Positions 12,423 through 13,607 of a DNA stretch of 13,607 nt are shown here, piece after piece. The stretch comes from an uncultured Veillonella sp. (lineage in GTDB: Bacteria; Bacillota; Negativicutes; Veillonellales; Veillonellaceae). The stretch lies in contig NZ_CAJZFD010000042.1 in the NCBI RefSeq assembly GCF_915069625.1, forward strand, positions 1 through 13,607, given 5' to 3'. The translations under genes and the position numbers were made by a program. Below the pieces are notes generated by a model. The model worked only from the letters and a program-made list of their open reading frames with translations, did not search any database and was not told the DNA's origin. Position 1 is the first letter of the stretch. The number at the start of each line of letters is the position of its first letter.

Positions 12423-13607
12423 TTATTTTACTTCAGCCCAGCCTAAAGCAGCACGTTTAGCATCGATATCTGCTAAGATTTTTTCAGCTACTTTAGCAGG
12501 ATCTGTATTTACATACATAACAGAACCTAAGATATCTTTAGTGTCTTCTTTAAGCCATTTTGTAACAGCATCAGAACCTTGTGTAGGTGGCTCAACGCAG
12601 TGGTAAGAGTTGATACCCATCAAGCGGAAGCCAAGGGATGCATCGATACCTTTTTCGTTAGACCATTCAGGGCTAGACATTGCAAATGGCATTTGTGGCA
12701 AGTTAAGGCCTAATTCACCTGCAATACCAGCGAAAATACCAGAGGAACGTGCATTATCTACACATTCGCCAACATGCCATACTGGCGGTTGATCATCGCC
12801 CAAGAACTCTTGCAATGCAGGGCTACATTTCTTAATAGCATCTGTATTACAGTAACCAAGTTTCATTAATGGGAAGGACGCACAACCATTTGTTAAGATG
12901 ATACAACCGTTTTTAATAAGTGTATCAACGATATCTACTGTTGCTTTTTCGTAGATAACGCGAGGGTTGGAACAACCTACTACGTTTACGATACCACGAA
13001 CTTTACCAGATTTTAAAGCCTCTGCTAATGGTTTGAAGGAACCATAATGTTTAACAGTGGATTCTGGAGAGAAACCAACTTCAGCAGTGATTTCGTATGG
13101 CGGAATGAATACAGGCATACCTTTGCGCAATTCATGAGCTTCAAGAGCGCGATCCAAGATTTTGCGAGCCAATGCTTTTGTTTCAGACAAGTTAGTATGA
13201 TGGTGGTCGTAACCAATGTGTTCTGCACCTGGTAAACGAGCTGCATCAGATGTAGTGATAACTTTTGTGTTGAAGCAACGTGCTACGTCCATGATAGCAG
13301 GGTAAACGTCTTGAACGTCAGCTACCCAGCAATCGAGCGCGCCTGTACCAAGTACAAGTTCCGCACCGATAGCATTACACAATGGAATAACGTTTTCGTA
13401 GCGGTACATGCTGGACAAACCAGAGCAGCAGATACCGTAGAATTGGATACCTTTAGCACCGATAGCTTTTGCTTTTTCTAAGTACTCTTCAGAAGCACCA
13501 ATTTTACAAATTTGGGATACTAATGTTGGCAAGTGACCATGAACAGCGATGTTAACATAACCTTTTTTCAAGGCACCGATGTTAACTTTGGATGTACGAC
13601 GACCACC
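12423..13607 (-). CDS. cooS: Anaerobic Ni-CO dehydrogenase catalytic subunit, CooS family (N-terminus missing)
   Basis: C-terminal 394 residues of the CO/CO2-interconverting Ni-Fe-S enzyme. The frame is open to the window edge, so ~240 N-terminal residues carrying the B and D clusters lie outside. A TTG at 13571 is an internal Leu codon, not the start. Numbering from the first visible residue, C-cluster landmarks are HGHLP (His23/25), GICCSG (Cys60/61), VVGCSNP (Cys212), LTNGCAS (Cys242) and GECVDNAR (Cys282), with the catalytic Lys319 in PEWSNEKG. Spacings 212-242 (30) and 282-319 (37) equal those I recall for Carboxydothermus CODH II (446-476, 526-563). The remaining ligand, Cys333 of CODH II, aligns with Asp100 in VADVQDVYP; a Cys occurs 7 residues earlier (LDCW). 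It is thus a divergent member whose CO dehydrogenase activity is uncertain. It ends at its own terminator, with no acetyl-CoA synthase or maturation gene visible downstream. Confidence 0.85.
   Translation of the reverse strand, partial: GGRRTSKVNIGALKKGYVNIAVHGHLPTLVSQICKIGASEEYLEKAKAIGAKGIQFYGICCSGLSSMYRYENVIPLCNAIGAELVLGTGALDCWVADVQDVYPAIMDVARCFNTKVITTSDAARLPGAEHIGYDHHHTNLSETKALARKILDRALEAHELRKGMPVFIPPYEITAEVGFSPESTVKHYGSFKPLAEALKSGKVRGIVNVVGCSNPRVIYEKATVDIVDTLIKNGCIILTNGCASFPLMKLGYCNTDAIKKCSPALQEFLGDDQPPVWHVGECVDNARSSGIFAGIAGELGLNLPQMPFAMSSPEWSNEKGIDASLGFRLMGINSYHCVEPPTQGSDAVTKWLKEDTKDILGSVMYVNTDPAKVAEKILADIDAKRAALGWAEVK

Noticed and set aside
13569..13571. TTG as start of a 382-residue CO dehydrogenase
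   Set aside because: The frame stays open to the window edge, and the residues before it belong to the continuous CooS fold; the protein is truncated by the window, not by a start.
1..13607. CRISPR array, transposase, prophage or toxin-antitoxin genes
   Set aside because: No spaced direct repeats, recombinase motifs or short paired toxin-like genes were seen. The window is ordinary chromosomal metabolism and repair.

Overview
The window most likely comes from Veillonella or a close relative in the Negativicutes (diderm, anaerobic Firmicutes). This is inferred from the moderately AT-rich DNA, strong AGGAGG-type ribosome binding sites, and the combination of a NarK nitrate transporter, a coproporphyrin-type heme branch, a Bacillus-like YhaN/YhaO pair and an anaerobic Ni-CO dehydrogenase. 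No mobile element, tRNA, rRNA or CRISPR array was seen.

Layout. The window opens inside narK (+ strand, 1-897). A 261-bp imperfect palindrome (893-1153) and a terminator follow. Next, on the minus strand, come the late heme genes: hemE (5643-4600), cpfC (4595-3696), cgoX (3699-2077) and chdC (1934-1203). The first three form a tight operon; chdC lies behind a terminator hairpin and may be transcribed separately. Upstream of these is a second minus-strand pair, yhaO-yhaN (9950-5807), encoding an SbcD-like nuclease and an SbcC-like membrane-anchored ATPase that overlap by 11 bp. Divergent from yhaO is bioB (+, 10280-11308), preceded by a near-consensus promoter overlapped by a BirA-type operator. 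A bidirectional terminator separates bioB from a small secreted protein gene resembling the surface-adhesin E family (minus, 11788-11426). The 634-bp gap after it holds a near-perfect 48-bp palindrome and a candidate structured ncRNA with its own terminator (about 12013-12184). The window ends inside a CooS-type CO dehydrogenase gene (minus, 12423-13607, N-terminus missing).

How the genes fit together. HemE makes coproporphyrinogen III, CgoX oxidises it to coproporphyrin III, CpfC inserts iron, and ChdC decarboxylates coproheme to heme b. This is the coproporphyrin-dependent route of Gram-positive bacteria. The heme could serve a cytochrome b-containing nitrate reductase, which would fit the adjacent nitrate transporter (inference). 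Biotin is required by biotin-dependent decarboxylases typical of lactate-fermenting Negativicutes, which fits the regulated bioB.

Most interesting points: the CO dehydrogenase has Asp where a C-cluster Cys ligand is expected; an oxygen- or peroxide-linked heme route sits in an apparent anaerobe; ChdC carries Glu for an active-site Gln; CgoX has two low-complexity insertions; there is an orphan three-way-junction RNA candidate; a long palindrome abuts narK; and two genes carry short tandem duplications straddling their stop codons.
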